This document shows positions 17,567-25,132 of a stretch of DNA of 64,000 bases, in pieces. Origin of the DNA: Streptomyces sp. CB00316 (lineage in GTDB: Bacteria; Actinomycetota; Actinomycetes; Streptomycetales; Streptomycetaceae); the NCBI RefSeq assembly GCF_001905595.1, contig NZ_LIXI01000011.1, positions 66,497 through 130,496 on the forward strand, written 5' to 3'. The translations under genes and the position numbers were made by a program. Every line of letters begins with the position of its first letter. Position 1 is the first letter of the stretch. The notes beneath the pieces were generated by a model, which made no database searches, was not told the origin of the DNA, and worked only from the letters and a program-made list of their open reading frames with translations.

Positions 17567-17770
17567 TGTCGAGTGCGCGGCGCGGGTGTCCGCCGGGCAC
17601 GGGGCAAACGTCTGAAGAGACTGACTTCGGGCTGGTCGGCCGGTTACGTCTCAGCACGGCTGTGTGCGGCGGTCGGCCGGGGACAGCGCATGCTCGGGCG
17701 GCTCGTTCCACGGGGGGCGAACGGCGCAGGCTCGCTCTCGCTTCGGGGCGCGAGGCTCAGGCGGGGGCCC

Positions 17771-17857
17771 TCAGAAGGCGCGCATTCGACACATACAACG
17801 AGCACCGGGCGTACTGATCGCCTCGGTCGCAGGGGTGCGGCTGCTCGTCGTGGTCAT
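17771..17857 (-). CDS. Putative Cys/Met leader peptide of the metNIQ operon
   Basis: A 28-codon ORF starting at ATG 17857 that encodes MTTTSSRTPA... and ends in ARCMCRMRAF before TGA. Clustered Cys, Met, Cys and Met codons just before the stop resemble cysteine-rich leader ORFs known in actinobacteria, whose stalled translation controls sulfur genes. It lies about 205 nt upstream of metN. The Shine-Dalgarno is weak (GGGG 2-5 nt upstream), so initiation could be leaderless. A 7-bp inverted repeat lies about 42-60 nt upstream. Its function is inferred from position and codon content only; a longer frame extends to 17986. Confidence 0.5.
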   Translation of the reverse strand: MTTTSSRTPATEAISTPGARCMCRMRAF

Positions 17858-17898
17858 GCGCCCCAGTAAAACAGACGTACGCCTGGGCACGAACCCGG

Positions 17899-17917
17899 CT
17901 GTCCGCATTCCGGACAG
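17899..17917. promoter_or_regulatory. Inverted repeat upstream of the metNIQ leader
   Basis: CTGTCCG-CATTC-CGGACAG, perfect 7-bp arms with a 5-bp spacer, 42 bp before the leader ATG. A candidate operator for a sulfur or methionine regulator, or part of the promoter. The surrounding 590 bp (17567-18156) contains only this and the leader ORF. Confidence 0.5.
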
Positions 17918-18156
17918 ACGTGGATGGTCGGTGGCGGCGTTTCGGGACGACCCGACGACGTCCGACCGCAAGGCTCTGACCTGCACGTACAGGGGTGGGC
18001 GGGGAGGCTGTCCGACCCTGGGGGCGGTCGGCCGCGTGGGTGGTGCAGATGGTCGTTGTGGTCAAGGCCACGGGCAGCGGCACCACGGCGCCGCCGGACC
18101 GGGGGCCGGGCGGGGCCGCACGCGGGCGGGCGGTGCGGCCGTAATACCCTCGCTAC

Positions 18157-18516
18157 ATGCTTGACGCCCTGACGGTCGCGGTCGCCGTGACCGCGCTCGC
18201 CCTCGCCGCCTGGTGCGGACACGCCGCCTACAAGGACCAGCCGACGAAGGACTGGCACTTCATCGGGATGGCCGTCGTGACCTTGCTGGCCTTCGCCCAG
18301 CTGGTGGTGGGCATCGTGCAGCTGGCACGCGGGGAGCGGCCGGAGCAGGGGATGGCGGTGTTCATCGCCTATCTGATCGGCTCGTTCGCGGCCGTGCCGG
18401 CGGCAGGTGTCCTGTCGCTGTCCGAACGGACCCGCTGGGGTTCGGTGACGGTGGCGGCGGGCGCTCTCGTGCTGGCGGTCCTCGAAGTACGGCTCTACGA
18501 CATCTGGGGTAACTGA
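18157..18516 (+). CDS. Small four-helix membrane protein, unknown function
   Basis: A 119-residue protein with four hydrophobic segments (about 3-22, 35-57, 66-86 and 91-108) and little else: LTVAVAVTALALAAWCGHAA, FIGMAVVTLLAFAQLVVGIV and so on. Its stop is 1 bp before the GTG of the next membrane protein gene, so the two are very likely co-transcribed and translationally coupled. This pairing is familiar in streptomycetes, but I know of no function. Confidence 0.75.
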   Translation: MLDALTVAVAVTALALAAWCGHAAYKDQPTKDWHFIGMAVVTLLAFAQLVVGIVQLARGERPEQGMAVFIAYLIGSFAAVPAAGVLSLSERTRWGSVTVAAGALVLAVLEVRLYDIWGN

Positions 18517-18517
18517 C

Positions 18518-18952
18518 GTGAGTGACACCGAACGCCCCGAGGTGGATGTGGCGCCGAAGCCGTCCTTCGAGCTGGGCACGGGTCCCGGGCGGGTGCTCGT
18601 CTGGTTCTACGGGGTGTTCACGGTCGCGGCGGCCTCGCGCTCCATCGTCGAGGTGATCCGGGGCTTCGACCGGGCGCCGCTCGCCTACTCGCTCTCGGCC
18701 GTCGCCGCCGTCGTGTACGGGTTCATCACGTACTCGCTGGTGCGCGGGGGCGAGAGGGCCCGCCGGGCGGCGCTGGTGTGCTGCGCCGCCGAGCTGCTGG
18801 GCGTCCTCGTCGTCGGCGCCTGGACGCTGGCCGAGCCGTCCGCCTTCCCCGACTCCACCGTCTGGTCGGACTTCGGGATGGGGTATCTGTTCATCCCGGT
18901 GATCCTGCCGGTCACCGGGATGATCTGGCTGCGGCGCGCCAAGACGGCCTGA
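18518..18952 (+). CDS. Small integral membrane protein, unknown function
   Basis: A 144-residue protein starting at GTG 18518, one base after the stop of the preceding membrane protein. A polar N-terminus (MSDTERPEVDVAPKPSFELG) precedes four hydrophobic segments, the last ending MIWLRRAKTA. It resembles the uncharacterised actinomycete integral membrane protein family; pairing with the upstream gene suggests a small membrane complex. No catalytic motif. Confidence 0.75.
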   Translation: MSDTERPEVDVAPKPSFELGTGPGRVLVWFYGVFTVAAASRSIVEVIRGFDRAPLAYSLSAVAAVVYGFITYSLVRGGERARRAALVCCAAELLGVLVVGAWTLAEPSAFPDSTVWSDFGMGYLFIPVILPVTGMIWLRRAKTA

Positions 18953-18979
18953 CACGGAACCGGGTCAGGCACGGCCCTG

Positions 18980-19483
18980 TCAGGCGCTGGCCACGAACTC
19001 CTGGGCCGCCGCTTCCTTCTCCAGCAGGATGAGCCGGACGCCGTCCGTCCCCGTGGCGTCGCCGACCTGGGCATATCCGGCCCGCCGGTAGAGCCGGAGG
19101 TTGCTCTCGCTGCGGTGTCCGGTGTGCAGCCGGAAGCGGGTCGCGGCGCGGTCGGCCGCCAGGGCCGCCTCCGCCGCGTTCAGCAGCCGGGTGCCGAGCC
19201 CGTGCCCCTGGAGCCGGGGGTGGACGCAGAGCTTGCCGATCTGGCCCGTACCGTCCGGGTCGGTGAATCCGCGTACCGAGCCCACGACTTCGTCGCCGAG
19301 GCGGGCCACGAAGACCAGGTCGTCGGCGACTTCGCCGCGTACCGTGTCGAGGGTCTGGACGAGCGGGTCGATCCGGTAGTTGTCGTACAGCTCGGCCTCG
19401 CGCTGGAAACAGAGGTACTGGAGCCGGAAGATCTGCTCCACGTCCTGTGCCGTCGCCGCCGAGATGATCACGCTCATGCCCAT
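18980..19483 (-). CDS. GNAT-family N-acetyltransferase
   Basis: A 167-residue acetyltransferase. The core acetyl-CoA motif reads IGKLCVHPRLQGHGLGTRLLNAAE (about 90-113), preceded by DEVVGSVRGF and followed by ESNLRLYRRAGYAQVG, the usual strand and helix after the binding site. The start at 19483 (MGMSVII) has GGGAGG about 9 nt upstream; 19477 is an alternative. It converges with the two membrane-protein genes. The substrate is unknown. Confidence 0.88.
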   Translation of the reverse strand: MGMSVIISAATAQDVEQIFRLQYLCFQREAELYDNYRIDPLVQTLDTVRGEVADDLVFVARLGDEVVGSVRGFTDPDGTGQIGKLCVHPRLQGHGLGTRLLNAAEAALAADRAATRFRLHTGHRSESNLRLYRRAGYAQVGDATGTDGVRLILLEKEAAAQEFVASA

Positions 19484-19520
19484 GTGTGCACGCCTCCCGC
19501 TCACCTGTCCGCCCGGTTGC

Positions 19521-20075
19521 CTACCGCCCTCTTCCCCGCAGTTCAGGGGCGACAACCTCCGCCGCCAGCATTCTGCGCAGACATCCAAGGCAACGGGAAC
19601 GGATCGGACCCAAACTCCCCTGTGACATACCCAACTCCCCTGCGATTTCGCGGTAGGTCGGGTCGGTGGGCGCCAGCATCGCGTCCAGCAGCCGGGCGCA
19701 ACGCCCGGGCAGCCGGGCCATCGCGGCGCGCAGGGCCCGGCGTTCGGCGGCCCCGAGCGCGGCTCCCTCCGGGCTGCCGGCGGCCGGGGCGGCGGGTTCC
19801 GTTCCGGCGTACGGGCGTTCCCGCCGGACCGTGCGGCGCCCCTTGCGGGCCTCCGCGCGGACCGTGTCGCGCACCCAGCGGACCGGGTCGCGGGGCGGCA
19901 CGGCGGCGGTGGGGCGCTCCAGCAGCCGCAGCCATACGGTCTGTTCGAGGTCGGCGGGGTCGAGACCGGCGGCGGGTGCCTCGGCTCTCGCCTCCGCCCG
20001 CACCAGGGGCTGTAAGGCGCGGACGACGAGCACGGTGGCGGCGGTCCGGTCGGGTTCATGATCGAGAAGCGTCAT
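19521..20075 (-). CDS. Sigma-70-like (region 2/region 4) DNA-binding protein
   Basis: A 184-residue protein. The N-terminal half has a region-2-like segment (LDPADLEQTVWLRLLER, PVRWVRDTVRAEARK) and the C-terminal half a region-4 helix-turn-helix (LPGRCARLLDAML, TYREIAGELGMSQGSLGPIRSRCLGCLRRML). It resembles the small ECF-like sigma factors of streptomycetes. The start at 20075 (MTLLDHEPDR) follows a GGGG stretch rather than a strong Shine-Dalgarno, so some uncertainty remains. No anti-sigma gene is adjacent. Confidence 0.8.
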   Translation of the reverse strand: MTLLDHEPDRTAATVLVVRALQPLVRAEARAEAPAAGLDPADLEQTVWLRLLERPTAAVPPRDPVRWVRDTVRAEARKGRRTVRRERPYAGTEPAAPAAGSPEGAALGAAERRALRAAMARLPGRCARLLDAMLAPTDPTYREIAGELGMSQGSLGPIRSRCLGCLRRMLAAEVVAPELRGRGR

Positions 20076-20142
20076 GCCCCGGCGGACGTGGTGGTGGCCC
20101 GGCCGGTTGCCCCGCGCGCACGGCACCACCCGACCGGGGCAG

Positions 20143-20174
20143 GTACGGGCCCGGCGCTGACGCCGGGCCCGTAC
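20143..20174 (-). terminator. Terminator hairpin after the glycerophosphodiesterase gene
   Basis: A perfect 14-bp stem GTACGGGCCCGGCG/CGCCGGGCCCGTAC with a CTGA loop, 22 bp beyond the stop at 20197. No T-tract, as is common for streptomycete terminators. Confidence 0.8.
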
Positions 20175-20196
20175 GCGTGTCAGCACCGGGAGGAGC

Positions 20197-21363
20197 TCAG
20201 CGCCCGACGAAGTCCGCCGCGGCGAGCAGGGCGGTGTCCGGGTGGTCGGAGAAGACGCCGTCGATGCCGGTGGCGAAGTACGCGGCGGCGGCGCCGAAGA
20301 CGTCACCGTAGGCGTTGGGGTCGCTCCCGCGCCGGAAGTCGGCGGGCAGGAAGCTGTTCTCGTTGCGCAGGGTGTAGGGGTGCAGGAGCAGGCCACGCGC
20401 GTGCGCGTCCTTCACCAATGTGGTCGGCGTGGTGAGCCGGCCCGCGGCGTCCTTGGGGATGACCAGGTCGAGCGTGGGGCCGATGCCCTGGGCGTAGGAG
20501 GCGATCCACTTCAGCCCGGCGGGCTTCACGAGGTCGGCCACCGTGCGCGGGTCACCCGACTCGACGAAGTCCCAGGGGCGTGTCGCCGGGCCGGAGAGCA
20601 GCACGATGCGCGGGGTGTCGACCAGCCGGGCGAGGCGCTGGACGGAGCTCGGCTCGAAGGACTGGAGGATGAGCGGGGAGTTCTTGCGGTCCCGGCCGTA
20701 GCGGCGCAGCAGCCGGGCCAGCGGCTCCTCCAGGCCGAGGCCCAGGCTCCGGAAGTAGGTGGGGTGCTTGGTCTCCACGTACAGCCAGACGGGCTTTCCG
20801 CGCTTGCGGCCCTCCTGGTCGGCCCAGCGCAGGACCTCTTCGAAGGTGGGGACCGTCCAGCGGCCGTCGTAGAGGGTGTTGTCGGGGCGGTTGCCGGGGA
20901 TGCGCTCCGTGGCCCGCAGGGTCTTGAGCTCGGCGAGGGTGAAGTCCTCGGTGAACCAGCCGGTGTAGCTGACGCCGTCGATTCTCTTGGTGGCCTTGCG
21001 ACCGGCGAACTCGGGGTGGTCGGCGACGTCCGTGGTGGCGGTGATGTCGTTCTCGTGCCGGCAGACGAGGTGGCCGTCCTTGGTGGGCACGAGGTCCTGC
21101 TCCACGATGTGCGCGCCCAGGTCCAGTGCCAGCTGGTAGGAGCCGAGGGTGTGCTCGGGCCGGTAGCCGCTGGCCCCGCGATGGCCGATCACCGTCGGTA
21201 CGGGCAGGTCCCGCAGCGAGCCGTGGCCGCCCCCGTGGCCGCCGCGTCCCCGGTCGGCGGCCTGTGCCTGTGCCGTACCGGCGAGGCCCAGGGCCGCCGT
21301 GGAGAGGACCGCGGCGCCCAGAAGGGCCCGCCGTCCGGGGGTGCCGGACACACGCTCCGTCAT
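20197..21363 (-). CDS. Secreted glycerophosphodiester phosphodiesterase
   Basis: A 388-residue GDPD-family enzyme hydrolysing glycerophosphodiesters to glycerol-3-phosphate and an alcohol. The signal peptide looks Tat-type: GRRALLGAAVLSTAALGLAGTAQAQA, with twin arginine near residue 12. Catalytic landmarks are VIGHRGASGYRPEHTLGSY, ALDLGAHIVEQDLVPTKDGHLVCRHE and LYVETKHP. The start at 21363 has GAGGAG about 7 nt upstream; the in-frame extension to 21468 is rejected. It is followed by a strong hairpin. It probably scavenges phosphate or glycerol outside the cell. Confidence 0.93.
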   Translation of the reverse strand: MTERVSGTPGRRALLGAAVLSTAALGLAGTAQAQAADRGRGGHGGGHGSLRDLPVPTVIGHRGASGYRPEHTLGSYQLALDLGAHIVEQDLVPTKDGHLVCRHENDITATTDVADHPEFAGRKATKRIDGVSYTGWFTEDFTLAELKTLRATERIPGNRPDNTLYDGRWTVPTFEEVLRWADQEGRKRGKPVWLYVETKHPTYFRSLGLGLEEPLARLLRRYGRDRKNSPLILQSFEPSSVQRLARLVDTPRIVLLSGPATRPWDFVESGDPRTVADLVKPAGLKWIASYAQGIGPTLDLVIPKDAAGRLTTPTTLVKDAHARGLLLHPYTLRNENSFLPADFRRGSDPNAYGDVFGAAAAYFATGIDGVFSDHPDTALLAAADFVGR

Positions 21364-21640
21364 GAATGCTCCTCGCTCGGTACTGGCCTGAAATCTGTCG
21401 GGCGGGCCCGATCGTAGGCAGCCGGGCGGGTCCGCGGGGCGGATCAGGGGCGAACATGGCGGAAACACACGTCAACATCGCGTATCCACTCCGTGAACCC
21501 GATGTGCGATCAGTGCATACCCGCGAGTATCGTCCTCACCTGCACAGTCCAACACTTCGCACCACCGGACACCACCGCGCGCCACACCCCGCACCACCTC
21601 ACTCGCCCCGGCCGGCCCGGCCACGACACCGGAGGAACCG

Positions 21641-22312
21641 TTGTCCCGTCTCACGGTCATCAAGGCAGTGCTCGGACCGATTCTGCGCCTGATGTTCCGC
21701 CCACAGGTGGAGGGCGCGGAGAACATTCCCGGGACCGGGCCGGTGATCCTCGCGGGCAACCACCTCACCTTCATCGACTCGATGATCATGCCGATCTGCT
21801 GCGACCGGCCGGTGTTCTACATCGGCAAGGACGAGTACGTGACCGGCAAGGGGCTCAAGGGCCGCCTGATGGCCTGGTTCTTCACCGGCTGCGGCATGAT
21901 CCCGGTGGACCGTGACGGCGGCCGGGGCGGGGTCGCGGCGCTGATGACCGGGCGCCGGGTGCTGGAGGAGGGCCAGGCCTTCGCGATCTACCCGGAGGGC
22001 ACCCGCTCCCCCGACGGCCGGCTCTACCGGGGCCGTACGGGGATCGCGCGGCTGACGCTGATGACGGGCGCCCCGGTGGTCCCGTTCGCCATGATCGGCA
22101 CCGACAAGCTCCAGCCGGGCGGCGCCGGGCTGCCGCGGCCGGGCAAGGTCACGGTGCGCTTCGGCGAGCCGATGGAGTTCTCCAGGTACGAGGGCATGGA
22201 CCGCGACCGCTATGTGCTGCGGGCGGTGACCGATTCGGTGATGTCCGAGGTGATGCGGCTCTCCGGCCAGGAGTACGTGGACATGTACGCGACGAAGGCC
22301 AAGGCGGCCTGA
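21641..22312 (+). CDS. 1-acyl-sn-glycerol-3-phosphate acyltransferase (PlsC family)
   Basis: A 223-residue acyltransferase. Motif I is NHLTFID (HX4D, about 39-45), motif II is near GMIPVDRDGGRGG, motif III is FAIYPEGTRSPDGRLYRGRTG and motif IV VVPFAMIG. It adds a fatty acyl chain to lysophosphatidate in phospholipid synthesis at the inner membrane face. Translation starts at TTG 21641, preceded by GGAGGAACCG, a convincing Shine-Dalgarno that fixes this rare start. It converges on the MFS gene across a perfect 16-bp terminator. Confidence 0.92.
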   Translation: MSRLTVIKAVLGPILRLMFRPQVEGAENIPGTGPVILAGNHLTFIDSMIMPICCDRPVFYIGKDEYVTGKGLKGRLMAWFFTGCGMIPVDRDGGRGGVAALMTGRRVLEEGQAFAIYPEGTRSPDGRLYRGRTGIARLTLMTGAPVVPFAMIGTDKLQPGGAGLPRPGKVTVRFGEPMEFSRYEGMDRDRYVLRAVTDSVMSEVMRLSGQEYVDMYATKAKAA

Positions 22313-22332
22313 TTTCGTCGGGCCTTTTACGC

Positions 22333-22370
22333 GGGAGGGCCCGCACCCTCGCCGGGGTGCGGGCCCTCCC
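22333..22370. terminator. Bidirectional terminator between plsC-like and MFS genes
   Basis: A perfect 16-bp stem GGGAGGGCCCGCACCC with its complement at 22355-22370 and a 6-nt loop (TCGCCG). It lies between convergent genes and is preceded by TTTT on the plus strand. Confidence 0.9.
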
Positions 22371-22381
22371 GTATGCGGGAA

Positions 22382-23926
22382 CTACGGGTGCTCGACGCCG
22401 TCCTCCAGCTTCTGGCCCCGCAGCAGGAACCAGGCGGCGACGGCTGCCGCGAGGAGCACCGCCGACCCGACGCCGGCGGCGGACCGCATCCCGTCGACGA
22501 ACGCCTCCTGGGCCGCCGAGACCAGCGGACCCGCCTGGGCGGCGGGCAGGGCGGTCGCCGCTTCGACGGCCCCGCCCAGCGACTCGTGGGCCGCCGACTC
22601 GACATCGGCGGGGATGCCCGCCGGGGTCGGGAAGCCCCGGTAGACGCCGGTGACGATGGAGCCGAGCAGGGCGATGCCGAGGGCGGCCCCGAGCTCGTAC
22701 GCCGTCTCCGAGACGGCGGAGGCCGAACCGGCCTGCTCCTGCGGAACGCTGGAGAGGATGACGTCGGCGGTGACGGTGAAGGAGAACCCGGCGCCGACGC
22801 CGACGACCAGCAGCATGGAGCCGAGCAGCGGGTAGCCGGTGTGCTGGTCGAGGAGGGTCACCGTGCCCAGCGCGAGACCGACCGCGCCGAGTCCCCCCGC
22901 CACGACCGAGCGCACCGAGAACCGGCGGGCGGCGAATCCGGCCAGCAGGCCGGCGGTCACCGCACCGATGGCGGCGGGCAGTTCGGCCAGGCCGGCCTCC
23001 AGCGGCCCCCGGCCCTGGACCAGTTGCAGGAACTGGGAGAGGAAGAAGACCAGGCCCGACAGGCCGAGGATGGTCAGCAGGTCGGCGAGGACAGCGCCGG
23101 AGAAGCCCCGGTGGTGGAAGAGCCGCATGTCCAGCAGGGGTGAGGGCAGGTGGAGCTGCCTGCGGACGAACCAGGTGAGCGCGGCCGCGCCGAGTACGGC
23201 CGCCGCGGCCGGCCCCCAGCCCAGCCCGTGCGAGGCCGTCTCCTTGATGGCGTACACGATGCCGATCATGCCGACCAGGGAGAGCGCGACGCTGGGCATG
23301 TCCCACGGGCCCGGGGCCGGGTTCTTGGACTCCGGGATCAGCTTGATGCCGACGGCGACGAGCACGGCCATCACCGGCAGGTTGATCAGGAAGACCGAAC
23401 CCCACCAGAAGTGTTCGAGCAGGAACCCGCCGACGACCGGCCCGACCGCCGCACCCGCCGAGGCCATCGCCCCCCAGATCCCGATGGCGAGGCTGCGCTC
23501 GCGCGGGTCGTGGAAGAGGTTGCGGATCAGGGCGAGGGTGGACGGCATCAGGGTGGCGCCCGCGACACCGAGCAGCGCCCGGGCCACGATCATCATTTCG
23601 GGCGTGGTCGCGTACGCGTTGAGCACGGAGACCGCGCCGAACGCCACGGCGCCGATCAGCAGCAGTTTCTTGCGGCCGATGCGGTCGCCGAGGGAGCCCA
23701 TCGAGACGAGAAGACCGGCGATGACGAAGGAGTAGACGTCGCCGATCCAGAGGAGCTGGTTGCCGGTGGGGGCGAGGTCCTCGCTGAGGAACGGGGTGGC
23801 GAGGCCGAGGACGGTCGCGTCGACGGCCACCAGCAGCACGGCGAGGACGAGCACGGCGAGCGCGATCCACCGCCCGGGGCGGCGCACGTCGTCCGTCATC
23901 TTCGGGTGCTGGTCGATGCTGGTCAC
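22382..23926 (-). CDS. MFS drug/solute exporter, DHA2 (14-TM) family
   Basis: A 514-residue transporter with about 14 hydrophobic helices. The family motifs VDATVLGLATPFL near the start, the loop SMGSLGDRIGRKKLLLIGA (motif A) and later GPVVGGFLLEHFWWGSVFLINLPV (motif C) identify a proton-driven multidrug efflux pump of the EmrB/QacA type. The GTG at 23926 overlaps the TetR stop by 4 bp, so regulator and pump are translationally coupled and transcribed from the TetR promoter. An internal ATG at 23899 is an alternative start. The substrate is unknown. Confidence 0.92.
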   Translation of the reverse strand: MTSIDQHPKMTDDVRRPGRWIALAVLVLAVLLVAVDATVLGLATPFLSEDLAPTGNQLLWIGDVYSFVIAGLLVSMGSLGDRIGRKKLLLIGAVAFGAVSVLNAYATTPEMMIVARALLGVAGATLMPSTLALIRNLFHDPRERSLAIGIWGAMASAGAAVGPVVGGFLLEHFWWGSVFLINLPVMAVLVAVGIKLIPESKNPAPGPWDMPSVALSLVGMIGIVYAIKETASHGLGWGPAAAAVLGAAALTWFVRRQLHLPSPLLDMRLFHHRGFSGAVLADLLTILGLSGLVFFLSQFLQLVQGRGPLEAGLAELPAAIGAVTAGLLAGFAARRFSVRSVVAGGLGAVGLALGTVTLLDQHTGYPLLGSMLLVVGVGAGFSFTVTADVILSSVPQEQAGSASAVSETAYELGAALGIALLGSIVTGVYRGFPTPAGIPADVESAAHESLGGAVEAATALPAAQAGPLVSAAQEAFVDGMRSAAGVGSAVLLAAAVAAWFLLRGQKLEDGVEHP

Positions 23927-24474
23927 TGCTCCACGCTCCGGCGGGCTCCGCCGAGCAGCAGCTCGACGATCATGTACTGGAAGTCCTGTGCGGCGACCCG
24001 TCCCACCTGGACGGCCCAGGCCCCGGTGCCGATGAGCCCGTAGAGGGCCTCGGTCAGCCAGGCGGGGGTGAGGTCGATGCGGAATTCGCCGCGTTCCTGG
24101 CCGCGGCGGAAGAAGGCGGAGACCCGGGCGTCGGCCCGGTTCCAGCCCTCGTTGACCTGGTCGCCCTCGAAGAGCTGGTTCTCCGTGACGAGGAACGAGA
24201 GCAGGCCGGCGCTGGGCTCGACGGCCGCGATGAGGCGGCGCAGCACCTCCTCGGAGGTGCCTTCGTCGAGCCGGGCGGCGTCCAGGGCCGCCTCGAACTC
24301 CTGGATACCGAGATCCTCCAGCGCCTTCACCAGTGCGTCGCGTCCGGCGAAGTGACGGTGGAGGGTGGCGCGGCCGATACCGGCAGCTCTGGCGACCTCG
24401 TCCATGGTGGCGGTCGATTTGTGGGTCAACAGGGCGGCGGCGCTGCGCAGCACCTGCTCACGGTCGAGAGTCAT
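23923..24474 (-). CDS. TetR-family repressor of the adjacent MFS pump
   Basis: A 183-residue TetR regulator. The N-terminal helix-turn-helix reads ATMDEVARAAGIGRATLHRHFAGRDALVKA (about 22-51); the rest is the ligand-binding/dimerisation domain. The ATG at 24474 has no Shine-Dalgarno; a TAAGCT -10 hexamer ends 6 nt before it, so the mRNA is probably leaderless. A perfect TGAGACA-N4-TGTCTCA operator overlaps the -35 region, implying autorepression of the regulator-pump operon and induction by a pump substrate. Confidence 0.92.
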   Translation of the reverse strand: MTLDREQVLRSAAALLTHKSTATMDEVARAAGIGRATLHRHFAGRDALVKALEDLGIQEFEAALDAARLDEGTSEEVLRRLIAAVEPSAGLLSFLVTENQLFEGDQVNEGWNRADARVSAFFRRGQERGEFRIDLTPAWLTEALYGLIGTGAWAVQVGRVAAQDFQYMIVELLLGGARRSVEQ

Positions 24475-24493
24475 GAGACGAGCTTAACCCATG

Positions 24494-24511
24494 TGAGACA
24501 CGATTGTCTCA
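24494..24511. promoter_or_regulatory. TetR operator of the regulator-MFS operon
   Basis: Perfect inverted repeat TGAGACA-CGAT-TGTCTCA (18 bp), ending 19 bp upstream of the TetR ATG and covering the predicted -35 region. It is the expected autorepression site. Confidence 0.85.
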
Positions 24512-24652
24512 CTGAAGAGATGCGGAGATCAACGGGCCTGTACTGGTGGGGAAGGGGTTCACGGCGTCCGTTCAGTCGTGGGATGTCTGGGAACCGGGCG
24601 AGCGGGAAGGGCCCGGGGGGAACTCCGGCCGTCGATTCTGCGGTCTGTGGGG

Positions 24653-24672
24653 GGGGCTTGCGGCAAGACCCC
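24653..24672 (+). promoter_or_regulatory. Rifamycin-associated-element (RAE)-like inverted repeat
   Basis: GGGGCTTGCGGCAAGACCCC matches the published actinomycete rifamycin-associated element, as I remember it, at all but one position. The inner arms are CTTGC-G-GCAAG inside G/C runs spanning 24649-24674. RAEs sit upstream of rifamycin-inducible genes, notably helR. Here the element ends 2 bp before the ATG of a decayed helR-like gene. No other target gene lies directly downstream on this strand. Confidence 0.75.
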
Positions 24673-24674
24673 CC

Positions 24675-25119
24675 ATGGAGCGCCTCCCACCTCCCCGACC
24701 GTCTCTCCCCCAAGGCCGACCCGGCGCTGATCGCCGCCGGGCATGCCGCGCTCGACGACCGGTCCGCTTTCGTCGCGAGCCTCGGCACCACCCGCCTCGG
24801 AGCGGATGCGTGACGTGCTGGGCACCATCCAGGCCGATCAGGACGCCGTCATCCGCGCGAGCTCCCGGGGCGCCCTCGTCGTGGACTGCGGACGCTCGCC
24901 GCACACGATGAGGGGATCGCGTGTGTCATCGGCGCTCCCACGTTCCGGGCGACGTCCCGCGTGCGGTCGCTGACGCCGGAGTTGTCGAAGGGCCTCGAAT
25001 TCGACCTGGTGGTGCTCGTCGACCCGGAAGCGTTCGGTGAGGGTGTCGAGGGGGCGGTCGACCGGTATGTGGCGATGACCCGGGTGACCCAGGAGCTCGT
25101 CGTCCTCACGAGCTCCTGA
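24675..25119 (+). pseudogene. Decayed HelR/HelD-type RNA-polymerase-associated helicase
   Basis: Only about 145 codons remain of a protein family of about 700 residues. Inserting one G after the ATG at 24675 shifted the frame; without it the start reads MSASHLPDRLSPKADPALI. The remaining blocks are HAALDDRSAFVASLG (frame 1), MRDVLGTIQADQDAVIRA (frame 2, after a second shift near 24795), then, after a deletion at about 24886, IACVIGAPTFRATSRVRSLT and VDRYVAMTRVTQELVVLTSS, ending at TGA 25117-25119. Walker A and most of the helicase core are gone. HelR removes rifamycin-bound RNA polymerase from DNA, so this copy cannot be functional. An RAE-like site directly precedes it. Confidence 0.85.
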
Positions 25120-25132
25120 GCGGCGCGGTTCC

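Noticed and set aside
17757..18086. A 109-codon minus-strand ORF upstream of metN
   Set aside because: Overlaps the leader ORF in another frame, has no Shine-Dalgarno and no family; the shorter Cys/Met leader is the better explanation.
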